Assembly (NCBI RefSeq): GCF_047948215.1
Contig: NC_134467.1
Span: forward strand, 36,560,520 to 36,624,519
DNA length: 64,000 nt
Direction of reading: 5' to 3'
DNA from: Lycorma delicatula
Lineage: Eukaryota; Arthropoda; Insecta; Hemiptera; Fulgoridae
The notes below the pieces were generated by a model. It was not told the origin of the DNA. It did not search any database and saw nothing but the letters and a program-made list of their open reading frames with translations. Positions 1 through 11,257 of this stretch are shown here, piece after piece (the stretch's first letter is position 1; each line of letters begins with the position of its first letter). A program made the translations under genes and the position numbers.

Positions 1-1046
1 AATACCCATAATTTTCTTTTTGCTGGTCAGATCGAAGATTTCAATAGTTTTAAACCTTCTACGGACAACGTGAATCATTTTGGAAAAACCCCCGCGTTAA
101 TCGGTCCAGCAGTTTTTTAGAACATAGCAGACACACATACGAACATTGCCTTCTATATATATATATATATATAAAGACTGTTTGTATATTTGTTTGTTTC
201 GTAAGTATCTCGACACCGGCGCCACCTAAGGGTTCAGTTTTTGCAAAAATTTTTCTTTTCACGTAACTAATATTCATATTCTGAATATGAGTCAAATCAG
301 ACCAAAAATACAATTCTTTTTAAATATCTCATCCCCAGCGCCATCTAGCGGGTTCATTTAGTATTTCTCGACATTTCTGACCCAATAAAAGCAAAAGAAA
401 AAATTGGGGGAGTAATTTTCATACTTACAAATGAAATTTGGTACAGATACGCCGTGGATATGGGGAAATTTGTTACTAAACGTTTGGGGTTACTAACATC
501 TTGAGGGTGAGATAGGTAGTTTTTTGGGGTCAATTTCCTCAACATTTTACAAACATAACCTCATTTTTTAAGCATAGTGGATGCGTACATTCTTATATTA
601 ACATTTTTTTTTTTTAAATGTTGATCCCCAAAATTTCTCCCTTCCCCAGAAATGTAAAAAACTATCTTGTTATTTATTAAATATTTTTACTGATTTTTTT
701 TTTGTCTTCCTAAGCATAGTTGTAGTGGAAGTACCAAAAAAAAAAAAAAAAATAGTTTGAACCACTATATATTGGGTGTGGCCGAACAAAGTTTAAAAAT
801 ACGGATTTTTTCTATTATTTAACTTTTTTTTTTTTTTGTTTAGTTAAACCTAATAAGATTTCATTATAATTCACTCCTCACCACTAAAAAAGAAATTTCC
901 GATAACTTTTTATTGGTTGTACCTTTTTTTTAACATAGTAAACGTAGAAAAGCCAAAAAAACATTCTTGGAGGTGATTTTGGAGGTGGGGGACAGAAAAA
1001 ATACTGATATCTTTAGTTAAACATTTTTTTTTCGTTTATTTAAACA
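1..1046. other. AT-rich repeat debris, no gene
   Basis: No convincing coding sequence. Several long A or T homopolymers occur. Two short related segments at about 204-240 and 326-362 share the pattern TATCTC..GCGCCA..CTA.GGGTTCA, so they look like diverged copies of one repeat. A segment at 90-150 (CGGTCCAGCAGTTTTTTAG followed by AGCAGACACACATACGAACA) matches the flank of repeat P and runs into a (TA)n tract at 154-172. Confidence 0.5.
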
Positions 1047-1075
1047 CTAGCAGACCCGACAATGCTTCGCTATTG
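1047..1075 (-). other. Helitron-type 3' terminus
   Basis: Read on the minus strand this is a short hairpin (stem CAAT/ATTG, loop AGCGAAGC) followed by TCGGGTCTG, then CTAG and T. Helitrons are known to end in a hairpin about 10 bases upstream of CTRR and to insert between A and T. The loop is identical to the one at 49861-49868 while the stem bases differ in a compensated way. No coding part of this copy is recognisable nearby, so it is probably a non-autonomous or truncated copy. Confidence 0.55.
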
Positions 1076-1164
1076 CTAGATTATATGAATATATATATAT
1101 ATATATATGAACACAATTGAAAGTTTGATAAAACATTAACAAAATGAACATTACAGAACTTCAG

Positions 1165-1565
1165 AAAATTAAACTTTCCCTTATTCCCTTTACCCTTTCT
1201 TTTTCCCATTTTAATTTTTACTATATCCTCTTTCCCCATTTAATTTTATCCCATTTCCCCTTTTCCTCCCCGTTTCCCTTTCCTTCCCTCGTTTTTCTTT
1301 CCGTTATTTCCATTTCCCTTTTCCTCTTTTCCTTATTTCTATATTATATTTTCTTCTTTCCTCTTTCCATTTCTGTTTCCCCGTTTACCCCGTTTCTTCT
1401 TTTTTTCTATTTTCCACTTCTCCTTTTACCTTCTTCCCGTTTACCTTTTTCCCTTTTCCCCCGCGCGTAAACCGGTCAAGTAGTTTTTTAGTCTATAGCG
1501 GACACATCGGAAACATTGAAATGGAATCGTAAAATATTTAGTATAGCGTGTGTTGCTTTTACGTC
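1165..1565 (+). repeat. Repeat P with polypyrimidine tract
   Basis: About 290 bases of almost pure C and T on this strand (TTTCCC-like, imperfect) run into a unique flank that starts CGCGCGTAAACCGGTC and continues through CTATAGCGGACACA to GCTTTTACGTCC near 1565. The same arrangement is found inverted at 57225-57480. The 108-codon frame across the tract is low-complexity and is not a gene. Confidence 0.7.
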
Positions 1566-1763
1566 CAACTTATACATTTTTTAAAAAAGCATGTTTTTGC
1601 CTGTCACAGTTGTGACATCTTAGGTATATAAAAACACGAGCGTATTTGAATGTAACGTTGTGTCAAAATTTCAAAGCAATAAGTGAAGAACTTTTGGAGA
1701 TTTAAGATTTTGAACAAACGTACATTTACATTTTTATTTATATAGATATAATTTTTAAATTTA

Positions 1764-2740
1764 GCATGTACAGGAACCAAACAGCAACAGTAATAATTGA
1801 AGAACATAAGAAAGAAGCCGTAATAAGAAATGGAGTCCGACAAGGATGTTCCCTATCTCCGTTACTTTTTAATCTTTACATGGAACTAGCAGTTAATGAT
1901 GTTAAAGAACAATTTAGATTCGGATTAACAGTACAAGGTGAAAAGATAAAGATGCTACGATTTGCTGATGATATAGTAATTCTAGCCGAGAGTAAAAAGG
2001 ATTTAGAAGAAACAATGAACGGCATAGATGAAGTCCTACCCAAGAACTATCGCGTGAAATTAAACAATAACAAAACAAAAGTAATGAAATGTAGTAGAAA
2101 TAACAAAGATGGACCACTGAATAGGAGGAGAAAAGATTATGGAGGTAGAAGAATTTTCTTATTTGGGAAGTAGAATCACTAAAGATGGACGAAGCAGGAA
2201 CGATATAAAATGCCGAATAGCACAAGCGAAACGAACCTTCAGTAAGAAATATAATTTGTTTACATAAAAAATTAATTTAAATGTCAGGAAAAGATTTTTG
2301 AAAATATATGTTAGGAGTGTCGCTTTATATGGAAGTGAAACTTGGACGATCGGCGTATCTGAGAAGAAAAGATTAGAAGCTTTTGAAATGCGGTGCTATA
2401 GAAGAATGTTAAAAATCAGATGGGTGGATAAAGTGACAAATGAAGAGGTATTGCGGCAAATAGATGAAGAAAGAAGCATTTGGAAAAATATAGTAAAATA
2501 AGAGACAGACTTATAGGCCATATATTAAGGCATCCTGGAATAGTCGCTTTAATATTGGAAGGACAGGTAGAAGGAAAAAATTGTGTTGGCAGGCAACGTT
2601 TGGAATATGTAAAACAAATTGTTAGGGATGTAGGATGTAGAGGGTATACTGAAATGAAACGACTAGCACTAGATAGGAAATCTTGGAGAGCTGCATCAAA
2701 CCAGTCAAATGACTGAAGACAAAAAAATAAATAAATAATT
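1764..2740 (+). mobile_element. NLR-A retrotransposon, copy A (5'-truncated)
   Basis: A fragment of a non-LTR retrotransposon reverse transcriptase. Frame 1766-2173 has the RT block RQGCSLSPLLFNLYMEL and the catalytic box FADD. Later frames carry the C-terminal region with YGSETWTIG, a GHILRH motif and the final ASNQSND. The element begins abruptly inside the RT domain, the usual 5' truncation of target-primed insertion. The stop lies in GACTGAAGAC directly before the A-rich tail, so there is practically no 3' UTR. The copy is dead: an 8-base deletion near 2112 (shared with copies B and H) shifts the frame, and TAA and TAG stops interrupt the C-terminal part. Clade assignment is uncertain; RTE-like or CR1-like are possible. 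Confidence 0.9.
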
Positions 2741-3435
2741 TTTCAATAAAATTTCATCAGAAATTATACCCCCACCACAAAAAAAAAACTTTGGTAAATT
2801 TTTTTTATACATCTATTTTGTCTTTCTTTAAGAATAAAATACAATGCCAGGACAGTATTAAAACTTTGACGTTTTTTATCAATAATATATACTAACATAA
2901 TTAGTTAAAAACGTTTTTTTTTAAATAAAAAATAAAAAAACTAATGCTTTTGTTTTTAGTAAACTGAATTAGTGTATGTATAATGAAAGTGTATGCATAA
3001 AGGAAGTGTTATTTAAAAAGAAAAAAAATCTCTTTTAAAGATATTTGCTACATGGACTCCCGCACGTAATTACTTGTATAATACGTGTTTGAAAATATTA
3101 ATTGCTGTTTCTTTATATAGAAAACTATATCTAAGCATTTTTTTTGCAAAATTTATCGTATATCAGTTCTAGTACTTCGAAACATTTAATTAGATTACAT
3201 TTTTCTTTTACAAATATCTTATTTTTTTATGCAAAGTAATCTTTTTTTTATTTTTTTTTTTATTTTCTTGCTCAGCTTAACAAATATTCTAAATTTTTTT
3301 TTATTTTTTATTTTTTTTTAATAATTATTTTTATTATAATAGTTATTATTTGCAACAACTGGAAAATCTTTCTTTCAAGAATTTCTACATAAGGCGAAAA
3401 CAGATTTTGAATTACTTTGTTATTATTTTATTTAA
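2741..3435. other. AT-rich spacer, nothing recognised
   Basis: Very AT-rich with many homopolymer runs. No frame, RNA gene or repeat boundary could be supported. Confidence 0.5.
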
Positions 3436-3437
3436 TA

Positions 3438-5232
3438 CTAGCTTTTACCCGCGGTTTCGCTAGCGCGGTGAACCTTTAAACAAAATATGCGAGCAACTAT
3501 GCCATGTCGATCAGTGGCTTTTTGCCCGAGCATTAGCTCTTTAGTTACATCCTGCCTGCCGTGTTCGTACATAGCGAAAGCGTCTTGAGGTATTCATGCA
3601 GATAACGGGGACTGTTCACAAAAGTAGAAGGCAGAATAACCATCTTGCTTATGTCGTTAGGTCTAATATTACCATCTGCGCTAATCGCATCTTGTAGATG
3701 AATGTAGTTTTCAGCTCGTAATTTCGTCTGGTTTTTTTTTGTCTTCAGTCATTTGACTGGTTTGATGCAGTTCTCCAAGATTCCCTATCTAGTGCTAGTC
3801 GTTTCATTTCAGTATACCCTCTACATCCTACATCCCTAACAATTTGTTTTACATATTCCAAACGTGGCCTGCCTACAAAATTTTTCCCTTCTACCTGTCC
3901 TTCCAATATTAAAGCGACTATTCCAGGATGCCTTAGTATGTGGCCTATAAGTCTGTCTCTTCTTTTAACTATATTTTTCCAAATGCTTCTTTCTTCATCT
4001 ATTTGCCGCAATACCTATTTAAATGTCACTTTATCCACCCATTTGATTTTTAACATTCTCCTATAGGACCAGATTTCAAAAGCTTCTAATCTTTTCTTCT
4101 CAGATACTCCGATCGTCCAAGTTTCACTTCCATATAAAGCGACACTCCAAACATACACTTTCAAAAATCTTTTCCTGACATATAAATTAATTTTTGATGT
4201 AAACAAATTATATTTCTTACTGAAGGCTTGTTTAGCTTGTGCTATTCGGCATTTTATATCGCTCCTGCTTCGTCCATCTTTAGTAATTCTACTTCCCAAA
4301 TAACAAAATTCTTCTACCTCCATAATCTTTTCTCTTCCTATTCAGTGGTCCATCTTTGTTATTTCTACTACATTTCATTACTTTTGTTTTGTTATTGTTT
4401 AATTTCACGCGATAGTTCTTGGGTAGGACTTCATCTATGCCGTTCATTGTTTCTTCTAAATCCTTTTTACTCTCGGCTAGAATTACTATATCATCAGCAA
4501 ATCGTAGCATCTTTATCTTTTCACCTTGTACTGTTAATCCGAATCTAAATTGTTCTTTAACATCATTAACTGCTAGTTCCATGTAAAGATTAAAAAGTAA
4601 CGGAGATAGGGAACATCCTTGTCGGACTCTCATTCTTATTACGGCTTCTTTCTTATGTTCTTCAATTATTACTGTTGCTGTTTGGTTCCTGTACATGTTA
4701 GCAATTGTTCTTCTATCTCTGTATTTGAACCCTAATTTTTTTAAAATGCTGAACATTTTATTCCAGTCTACGTTATCGAATGCCTTTTCTAGGTCTATAA
4801 ACGCCAAGTATGTTGGTTTGTTTTTCTTTAATCTTCCTTCTACTATTAATCTGAGGCCTAAAATTGCTTCCCTTGTCCCTATACTTTTCCTGAAACCAAA
4901 TTGGTCTTCTCCTAACACTTCCTCCACTCGTCTGGTTTATAAAAATGTAACGAAGGCTTTCGCTCTCTGCTTTAATATACATATGTACCAAGAATTGATG
5001 AAAGAGTTGCCTTAACCGCGAAAGAAGATTGTCGTGCTATCGAAGCGTCATGTGATACGCATAAAAATCCATGCAGGAAACTTTTTTATTGGGAACTGGC
5101 TGTCTTGTTGTTGGATTAATGACTGGAATATTGAAATGATATCCTGGCTCACCTTTACTGAAAATTAACGGGTACTGCAAAGCATCATAAAATTTATGAG
5201 TTTCGGGTTCCCGTTTCAGCGTATTATCATGA
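3438..5232 (-). pseudogene. Helitron Rep fragment with 3' terminus, split by NLR-A copy B
   Basis: On the minus strand, 5232-4928 encodes a piece of a Helitron replication-initiator polyprotein (FYDALQYPLIFSKGEPGYHF, later a YIFINQT segment). After removal of the inserted retrotransposon the frame continues at 3723 with KLRAENYIHLQDAI and ends near GQKATDRHGIVARIFCLK at about 3480. The rolling-circle HUH motif and the helicase are absent. Just downstream comes a hairpin (stem CCGCG/CGCGG at 3464-3468 and 3449-3453) followed by GTAAAAG and CTAGT, the expected Helitron 3' end. This is therefore an internally deleted Helitron that keeps part of the Rep gene joined to its 3' terminus. The upstream edge abuts repeat X at about 5232. 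The Helitron assignment rests on remembered family sequence, not on a search. Confidence 0.8.
3732..4927 (-). mobile_element. NLR-A retrotransposon, copy B, inserted in the Helitron Rep gene
   Basis: Same family as copy A, opposite strand. The 212-codon frame 4927-4289 covers RT motif A (AFIDLEKAFDNVDW), motif B (RQGCSLSPLLFN) and FADD. Frames 4323-4015 and 4011-3745 continue through the YGSETWTIG region to ASNQSND. Both sides are flanked by TCGTCTGG (3724-3731 and 4928-4935, possibly extending to TTT), a target-site duplication. The host frame reads through when the insert is removed. It shares with copy A both the 8-base frameshifting deletion and the PKNYRVKLNNN wording, so A and B are close relatives. 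Confidence 0.92.
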
Positions 5233-5490
5233 CCTATTTTATCCAATTTCCAAGCTCAAATTACATAAAAAACCAGAAACTTTATTCCGTAATTTCAGTC
5301 CCAAAAATTACAGTTGTGTTTCTTTTTATTAGAATAGCTGAAATCCGGACGAAATCTTTCACTAGCCGTTACTCGTAAACGAAGTGTTTCCAGTTCTATG
5401 TATATATGAAGTTTTTTTCATTATCCCTTGTCAAACACGTCCTAAATGTTACTCCGTTTCTTCGTGGACGTTCTGTATAAAGTATACGTA
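5233..5490 (-). repeat. Repeat X, copy 1
   Basis: A diverged copy of the sequence also found at 22460-22705 (same strand) and 32157-32490 (opposite strand). Shared stretches include the run around ATTACA..AAACCA, the TAG..GAGCTGAAAT segment and the terminus near CTTCGTGGACGTTCTGTAT. The terminus resembles the GGGTGT.CCAC ends of TA-targeting DNA transposons, but no transposase is present. Probably a non-autonomous element. Confidence 0.6.
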
Positions 5491-6237
5491 ATGAGTATAT
5501 CATAGGTACAATATGTTAAATAAAAAATCTGATGGCATCACATGATTTCCTTGTACGCCTATTAAATTACATATACATATTTTTATAAAATGAAAAGAAT
5601 ATAAATTTTTTTTCATTAATAACGACTGATTATTTTTTTTATTGTTATTTTTGAATTATTATTTATCGTAAAAGTTTTTTACAGTGAGAGGTTAATTATA
5701 TTATTAACGTAAAATATATGTTAATAGTAATTAATAACAGTTCATGTAATCCATTTTACCATTACGAAACGGAATGGAACGCAAAAGTGGTGGGAGTTTC
5801 ACAAATTCTCCCTTCGAATCGCAGAGTTTGGACAGTGTCCCTTGCTGCTGTATGATTCTGTTAATCGGGCGTGTTTCAAGGGTTTATTTTAATTTCGGAT
5901 CTAAGTTTCAAGTTTTCATATGTTTTATGGACGAATTTCTGAATAGCATTCCATATCCGTTTAGACCAGCGTTCTCAAACCCATTTCTGGGTCCGACCGC
6001 GGGAAACTAAGCTTTTAAAACCTGTACTCCCGACGTAATTCCCCTTCAGACCGTCCACTGAAGTCCTTTCGGTACTAACGCTTCATAGACTAGCAGGAAT
6101 ACGCCACAACGGGGGCTTAATTGCTTGGAGGGAGCAATGCGCCCCCTTCTCCGGAGAGAGTCGCAATTTCTGATTTAATTTTTAATTAATTATACGTATT
6201 GAAATTTTTTAAGGTACGGAGAGAGAAAAAGATCTTC
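5491..6237. other. Spacer with GC-rich hairpin segment
   Basis: 5491-5760 is AT-rich with no recognisable feature. 5965-6165 is GC-richer and has a two-tier hairpin: GGGGGC (6111-6116) pairs with GCCCCC (6141-6146), and inside it ATTGCT (6120-6125) pairs with AGCAAT (6133-6138). A hAT-like start (CAGCGTTCTCAAACC) lies at 5967 but no matching end was found. The short frame at 5774-6010 has no recognisable product. Confidence 0.4.
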
Positions 6238-6264
6238 ATCTACTTCTTACATGAAGAAGTAGAT
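6238..6264. repeat. Perfect 11-bp hairpin
   Basis: ATCTACTTCTT pairs with AAGAAGTAGAT around a five-base loop (ACATG). It lies close to the left edge of the fold-back element. Confidence 0.6.
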
Positions 6265-6372
6265 ATATATGGTCGCGTAGTGGGTCTTCTTTCATCTTTT
6301 TCTTTTTCAGATGACCTCTTCGTTGTTCTTTGGCCTTCACTTTCCAAGGCTCGACAGTAATCGAAATTACCA

Positions 6373-6645
6373 TCACGTTGATTCTATAGATATTTCGGCT
6401 TACTTGGAAGCCATCATCATCTTTAACTTGCAAGTCAAAGTTTAAAATTTAAAAGCAGTCATAACTATCCCGGTCCTACTAGTATACTAAAAGTAGTAAT
6501 AGCATTATACTAATAGAACCGGGACAGTTATGACTGTTTTAAAATTTTAACTATGATTTTTAAACATTGACTTTAATGCATTAATTTTAACTCCTGATGA
6601 TGACTTCCAAGTAAGCCGAAAGATCTAGAGAACGTATTAACGTGC
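6373..6645. mobile_element. Fold-back element
   Basis: Two inverted arms of roughly 105-135 bases (about 6373-6480 and 6510-6645) share GGCTTACTTGGAAG, the CATCATCA region, the TTAAAATTTAAAA region and AGTCATAACT.TCCCGGT. A short centre of about 30 bases separates them, so a single strand could fold into a long imperfect hairpin. No coding capacity. Probably a fold-back or MITE-type non-autonomous DNA element. Confidence 0.65.
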
Positions 6646-6718
6646 TGGTAAGATGGATTACATTTATGTTAATCTATTTAAATAAATATATTTAAATTTA
6701 AAAAAATATATATATATA

Positions 6719-7165
6719 AAAAAAGGAGATGAAGTCCGATTCGAACCGATGTACTTCCCCTTCTAAGATACAAAAATATTTAATTAATAAAAATTTTATT
6801 TGGCTATAACTCTGGAACCAATGATGAAAATAAGTACCACTTATGATAGATATATTGTTGAAAAGCTATCAATTAGAACTTATTACTGCATTTAAGAAAA
6901 ACTCCAAAATCCAATTTTTTTTTGTATTTTGAACTTTTTTTGTTCCAGTCGATATTGCATTCAAAAGAGAAGGTGCACAACTAGATCTAAATCTAACATT
7001 TCAACATCCTATGACTATGAGTTATGAGAGATACATACGTACGTACTGATGTCGCGCCGAAACTAGTCAAAATGGATTCAAGGATGGTCAAAATGAATAT
7101 TAACGTTGAAATCTGAAAACCTAAATTTTTCGCGATCACAATACTTTAAACAAGGAAGTAAAAAA
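6719..7165 (+). repeat. Repeat R, copy 1
   Basis: An interspersed repeat of about 440 bases, also seen at 35829-36600 (minus), 43518-43990 (minus) and in part at 17343-17480. Landmarks are GATTCGAACC near the left end, GGCTATAACTC, TTACTGCATTTAAGAAAA, CGCGCCGAAACTAGTCAAAA and the right end ACAAGGAAGTAAA. In better copies the right end is a hairpin (TTTACTTC/GAAGTAAA). On the minus strand the GGTTCGAATC motif resembles a tRNA B box, but no A box was found. Confidence 0.65.
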
Positions 7166-8301
7166 TAACGGAAAGTCGGTCCTTTTGCGTAGGACTACAC
7201 AAGATTTTTTTTTTTCGTAATTTGAAATACGGTTTTTTCCAACTTGTAATAGAAAATAACTAATAATTGGAAAAATTCCGGGTAATTAATATTTATCGAT
7301 ATAACAGTTTTTTTCTTTCAATTTTTTAATCGCTTCATGTAATACAAAGAACAATTAAAATGCATCTGATAACCGTTTATCGATGCATCATTAGTAATGA
7401 TATGATTATTAAAATCCCCCACTTACATCCGTTATTAGTCAATCTAATCACGTTTAACCCTGCATAAACGATCTATAACTGTATATAAAAAAATTAAAAT
7501 GGGCGTAACCAAAAATAAACTATTTAAAGAATTTCTAACAGGCTAAATACATTATAAAAAAAAAAAATTCGGTATAACCAATTAAGTATTATAACTTACA
7601 AGTTGGTTATAAATAGTAAGATTAAAAATGTTTGTCCTTGATACAATTAGCTTATGGTTTTGTTAAAATGTAACAATGTAAGGTTAGAAAATATTACGTT
7701 ATACTAAACATACCTTTCTATATATATATATATATTATTAAATATAGGTCATTTAATATGGTAATATTATAATTATTATAACAATCAATTATAATTTATT
7801 TTTATTTTCATATTAAAAAATAATAAAATATGATTTATAATTCAGCCAATTTAATCGTGCAATGTCTTAACAGATAGATAGATTTATTTATGTATATGTT
7901 CGTGTTGTAATAAATTACTAAAGTGGGGAACTTCTATTGTTTTTCCAATTACGTATTAAATTCTTTTCGCTGTTAAAAACTAATGATTATTATTAATAAT
8001 AATAATAATTTAACGATTACTTGGATATTAACTTTTTTTTTTTTTTTACTTCACACTTATTTAAAAATAAAACAAAAAGAAGGAAAATTTACAATAAAGA
8101 AATAAACCAGGCATCATTTTGTTCTTAATCTACGTGATAATATAAATAAAATATTTATTCAAGGATTATGTTACAATATAATATTAATATTTTACATTTA
8201 GTTTCACCCAGAAAAAAGAAAGTAAAATATATATATTTTAGATAATAAATAATTTAATTCATTTACGGATACAACTGGGGCAGCCCAATCACGAAAAAGA
8301 T

Positions 8302-8335
<34 letters not shown>

Positions 8336-8589
8336 CAGTATACATACTCATAATAGCATCTTAAGTTCCAGGAATACATTTAAAATAATTGTAAGTATAC
8401 ATTTAGCTTACTGTGTATTAAATTTAGTAAAATCCGTTCTACAATTAAATTAATACAGCAAAAATTTAAATAAAATAAAAAATAAAATTATAAACTAATT
8501 TATTTTGGAACTTAGACAAAAAAAAATAGTTTTACTGTTTTGAACGTACAGTATAACTTTTCACGAAATAAACAAATTATGTTTAAAAA
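7166..8589. other. AT-rich spacer
   Basis: No gene recognised. It contains (TA)n tracts near 7724-7738 and 8303-8330 and many homopolymers. Confidence 0.5.
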
Positions 8590-10275
8590 CTGAATAAACC
8601 GTGAAAGAGATGTATCTAAAGCGTAGCCATTAACAGGCAAATTTAATATTGTATCTAATATATAGAGTTAATTGTATCAAAATTGGAAGGGGGAACCACA
8701 TATTCACTTAATAAACAAACTTTAGCCGTAAAACAGGAAAATTAAAAATTTTATGTAAGATGTATCTAAAGCGTAGCCTTTATATGCTTATTTAAAATTG
8801 TATGTAACGTATGGAATTAATTGCAACAAGATTAGAAGGGAGAACGATATGTTCATTAAATAAATAAAGTGTAGTTGTAAACAGGCAAATTTGAAATTGT
8901 ATGTGAGATGTATCTAAAGCGTAGCCGTTAATAGACTTATTTAAAATTAATGTAATGTAACGTATGAAGACAATTGTATCGAGATTGGATGGGGAAACCA
9001 CATCCAATCTCGAGCTAAGCTTTATATAAAGCTTAGTTCGAAATAAATAAAGCTTAGCCGTAAACCAGGCAGATTTAAAATTTTATGTGATATGTATTAA
9101 AAGCGTAGCCTTTACGAGGCTTATTTAAAATTGAATGTAACGTATGGAATTAATTGCAACAAGATTAGAAGGGAGAACGATATGTTCATTAAATAAATAA
9201 AGTGTAGTTGTAAACAGGCAAATTTGAAATTGTATGTGAGATGTATCTAAAGCGTAGCCGTTAATAGACTTATTTAAAATTAATGTAATGTAACGTATGA
9301 AGACAATTGTATCGAGATTGGATGGGGAAACCACATCCAATCTCGAGCTAAGCTTTATATAAAGCTTAGCTCGAAATAAATAAAGCTTAGCCGTAAACCA
9401 GGCAGATTTAAAATTTTATGTGATATGTATTAAAAGCGTAGCCTTTACGAGGCTTATTTAAAATTGAATGTAACGTATGGAATTAATTGCAACAAGATTA
9501 GAAGGGAGAACGATATGTTCATTAAATAAATAAAGTGTAGTTGTAAACAGGCAAATTTGAAATTGTATGTGAGATGTATCTAAAGCGTAGCCGTTAATAG
9601 ACTTATTTAAAATTAATGTAATGTAACGTATGAAGACAATTGTATCGAGATTGGATGGGGAAACCACATCCAATCTCGAGCTAAGCTTTATATAAAGCTT
9701 AGCTCGAAATAAATAAAGCTTAGCCGTAAACCAGGCAGATTTAAAATTTTATGTGATATGTATTAAAAGCGTAGCCTTTACGAGGCTTATTTAAAATTGT
9801 ATGTAACGTATGGAATTAATTGCAACAAGATTAGAAGGGAGAACGATATGTTCATTAAATAAATAAAGTGTAGTTGTAAACAGGTAAATTTGAAATTGTA
9901 TTTGAGATGTATCTAAAGCGTAGCCGTTAATAGACATATTTAACATTTTATATGATGTATGGTGTTAATTGTAAGATTGGAAGGGGAAACCATATGTTCA
10001 CGTAATGAACAAAGTGTAGCCGTAAAACAGGTAAATTTAAAGTTGTATGTTAGATGTATTTAAAGTATAGCCTTTAATGAGCAAATTTAAAATTATATGT
10101 AACGTATGGAGTTAATTGTATTAAGTTTCCCCTTCCAAACTTATATATGAGATGTATCTAAAGCGTAGCCTTTAACAGGCATATTTATAATTGTATGCGA
10201 CGTCAGGGTTAATCGTATCAAGATTGTAAGGAGAAACAATATGTTCACTTTGTGAACAAAGCTAACTGTAAAAAA
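8590..10275. repeat. Satellite array with a 333-bp higher-order unit
   Basis: Eleven monomers are marked by TGTATCTAAAGCGTAGCC or close variants, starting at about 8611, 8761, 8909, 9093, 9242, 9426, 9575, 9759, 9908, 10055 and 10153. Spacing alternates near 149 and 184 in the middle (149+184=333), giving a two-monomer unit repeated at exactly 333 bases. Edge monomers are more diverged and about 147-150 long, with a 98-base truncated one at the end. The longer monomer carries extra sequence with two perfect inverted repeats (9314-9344 and 9344-9373 in the middle unit). Three identical 71-codon frames inside are a by-product of the repeat. Confidence 0.92.
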
Positions 10276-10289
10276 GGCAATTTACAATA

Positions 10290-10856
10290 CAGGGTTATCA
10301 TAAAAGAATGGTGCGGTTTTGAACATGGTTTAAATTAAAACAGAATTGCTTACAGTTTATGTTTTTAATTTTTCAAATTTGTCGTCTCAAACATTTTTTT
10401 TACATAATTAATAAATTTCAATATGTGTGCCCTTAGTCGGTCAATAAATGTCCAAACGATACTCAACTTCTCTCCAAACATTAGTTAACATTTCTTCGTT
10501 AATGGTTGTCATTAATCCTGTTTTTTAAGTGGTTTAGATCGCGAATTTTTTTTTTATAAACAACGCTTTTGTTGTACCCCCACAAGAAAAAATCGCAAGG
10601 TGTCAGGTCTGCACTCCTTGGAGGCCAAAGTACGGGTCCTTGCCGGCCTATCCATCGATCTCCAAATTTTTCGTTCAAAGCGTCCGTGACCAACGCATTC
10701 AAGTGCGGGGAGCACCATCTTGTTTGAAATGAAGTCGATGAATGTTTTCGGGTTCATCCGGCTGAGGAATGCAATAATCGGTTAACATGTCAAGATACAC
10801 GACTCCATTAATTGTTTTTTCAGCAAATAAGAAAGGCCCTATTACACGATTTAAAC
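10290..10856 (-). mobile_element. MLE-1 mariner-like element, truncated copy a
   Basis: Begins CAGGGTTATCATAAAAGAAT after a TA and follows the same sequence as the complete copies at 30311-31639 and 41451-42770. The homology stops near 10856 inside the transposase region, so the 5' half of the gene and one terminal inverted repeat are missing. Frames 10702-10499 and 10757-10554 are two halves of the C-terminal catalytic part (NEKFGDRWIGRQ, DLTPCDFFLWG) split by a frameshift. It abuts the satellite array. Confidence 0.85.
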
Positions 10857-10994
10857 TTTAAAATCTAAACACAAACACACGAATCACGGCGCTATTACGT
10901 CTAAGTCGTGAGCTACATTGCATGGAAATGAACGAGAGCGCCAGTTTTGGCCGATCTGCTCTGTGCCCCCCTCTTTGTCAACCCGCTCACCAGT

Positions 10995-11195
10995 AAATCA
11001 AACTCAAAGTCGTATCGGAGAGCTGACCATGTAAGTTATAAAGTGGCATCGCATTTACGTTTCTGACACTAATATTTAAGGAGTTATTAAGGCAGAACGG
11101 TACAGACAGTTTCGTTACGCTACAAATTTCTATTCGGGTATCCATATGTTTCGGTATGATCTTAAAGACGTTTCACATGAAAACTATTTCCAATT
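10995..11195 (+). repeat. Repeat Y, copy 1
   Basis: About 200 bases that recur inverted at 49945-50150. Shared blocks include GAGCTGACCATGT, GTTATTAAGGCAG, TTCGTTACGCTACAAATTTC and TATGTTTCGGT. Type of element unknown; no frame. Confidence 0.65.
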
Positions 11196-11257
11196 TTTGA
11201 AGTTCTATATGCTTACAGCGTGGGTGGAGCAAAGACGGAGATCCCCGTGTAATACAG

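Noticed and set aside
1144..1470. 108-codon open frame
   Set aside because: It translates a polypyrimidine tract into Phe, Leu, Ser and Pro; it is composition-driven and part of repeat P.
4228..4548. Cys- and Leu-rich 106-codon frame (and similar ones at 1914, 33681, 46080, 51890)
   Set aside because: Antisense shadows of NLR-A; they repeat wherever the retrotransposon does.
5967..6165. hAT-type element starting CAGCGTTCTCAAACC
   Set aside because: No inverted partner terminus and no 8-base target duplication found.
8792..9673. Three identical 71-codon frames in tandem
   Set aside because: They repeat because the satellite unit is 333 bases (a multiple of three). There is no coding signature, and edge monomers do not keep the frame.
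8590..10275. CRISPR-like array
   Set aside because: Units are about 149/184 bases with no short-repeat/unique-spacer pattern, and the context is eukaryotic satellite DNA.
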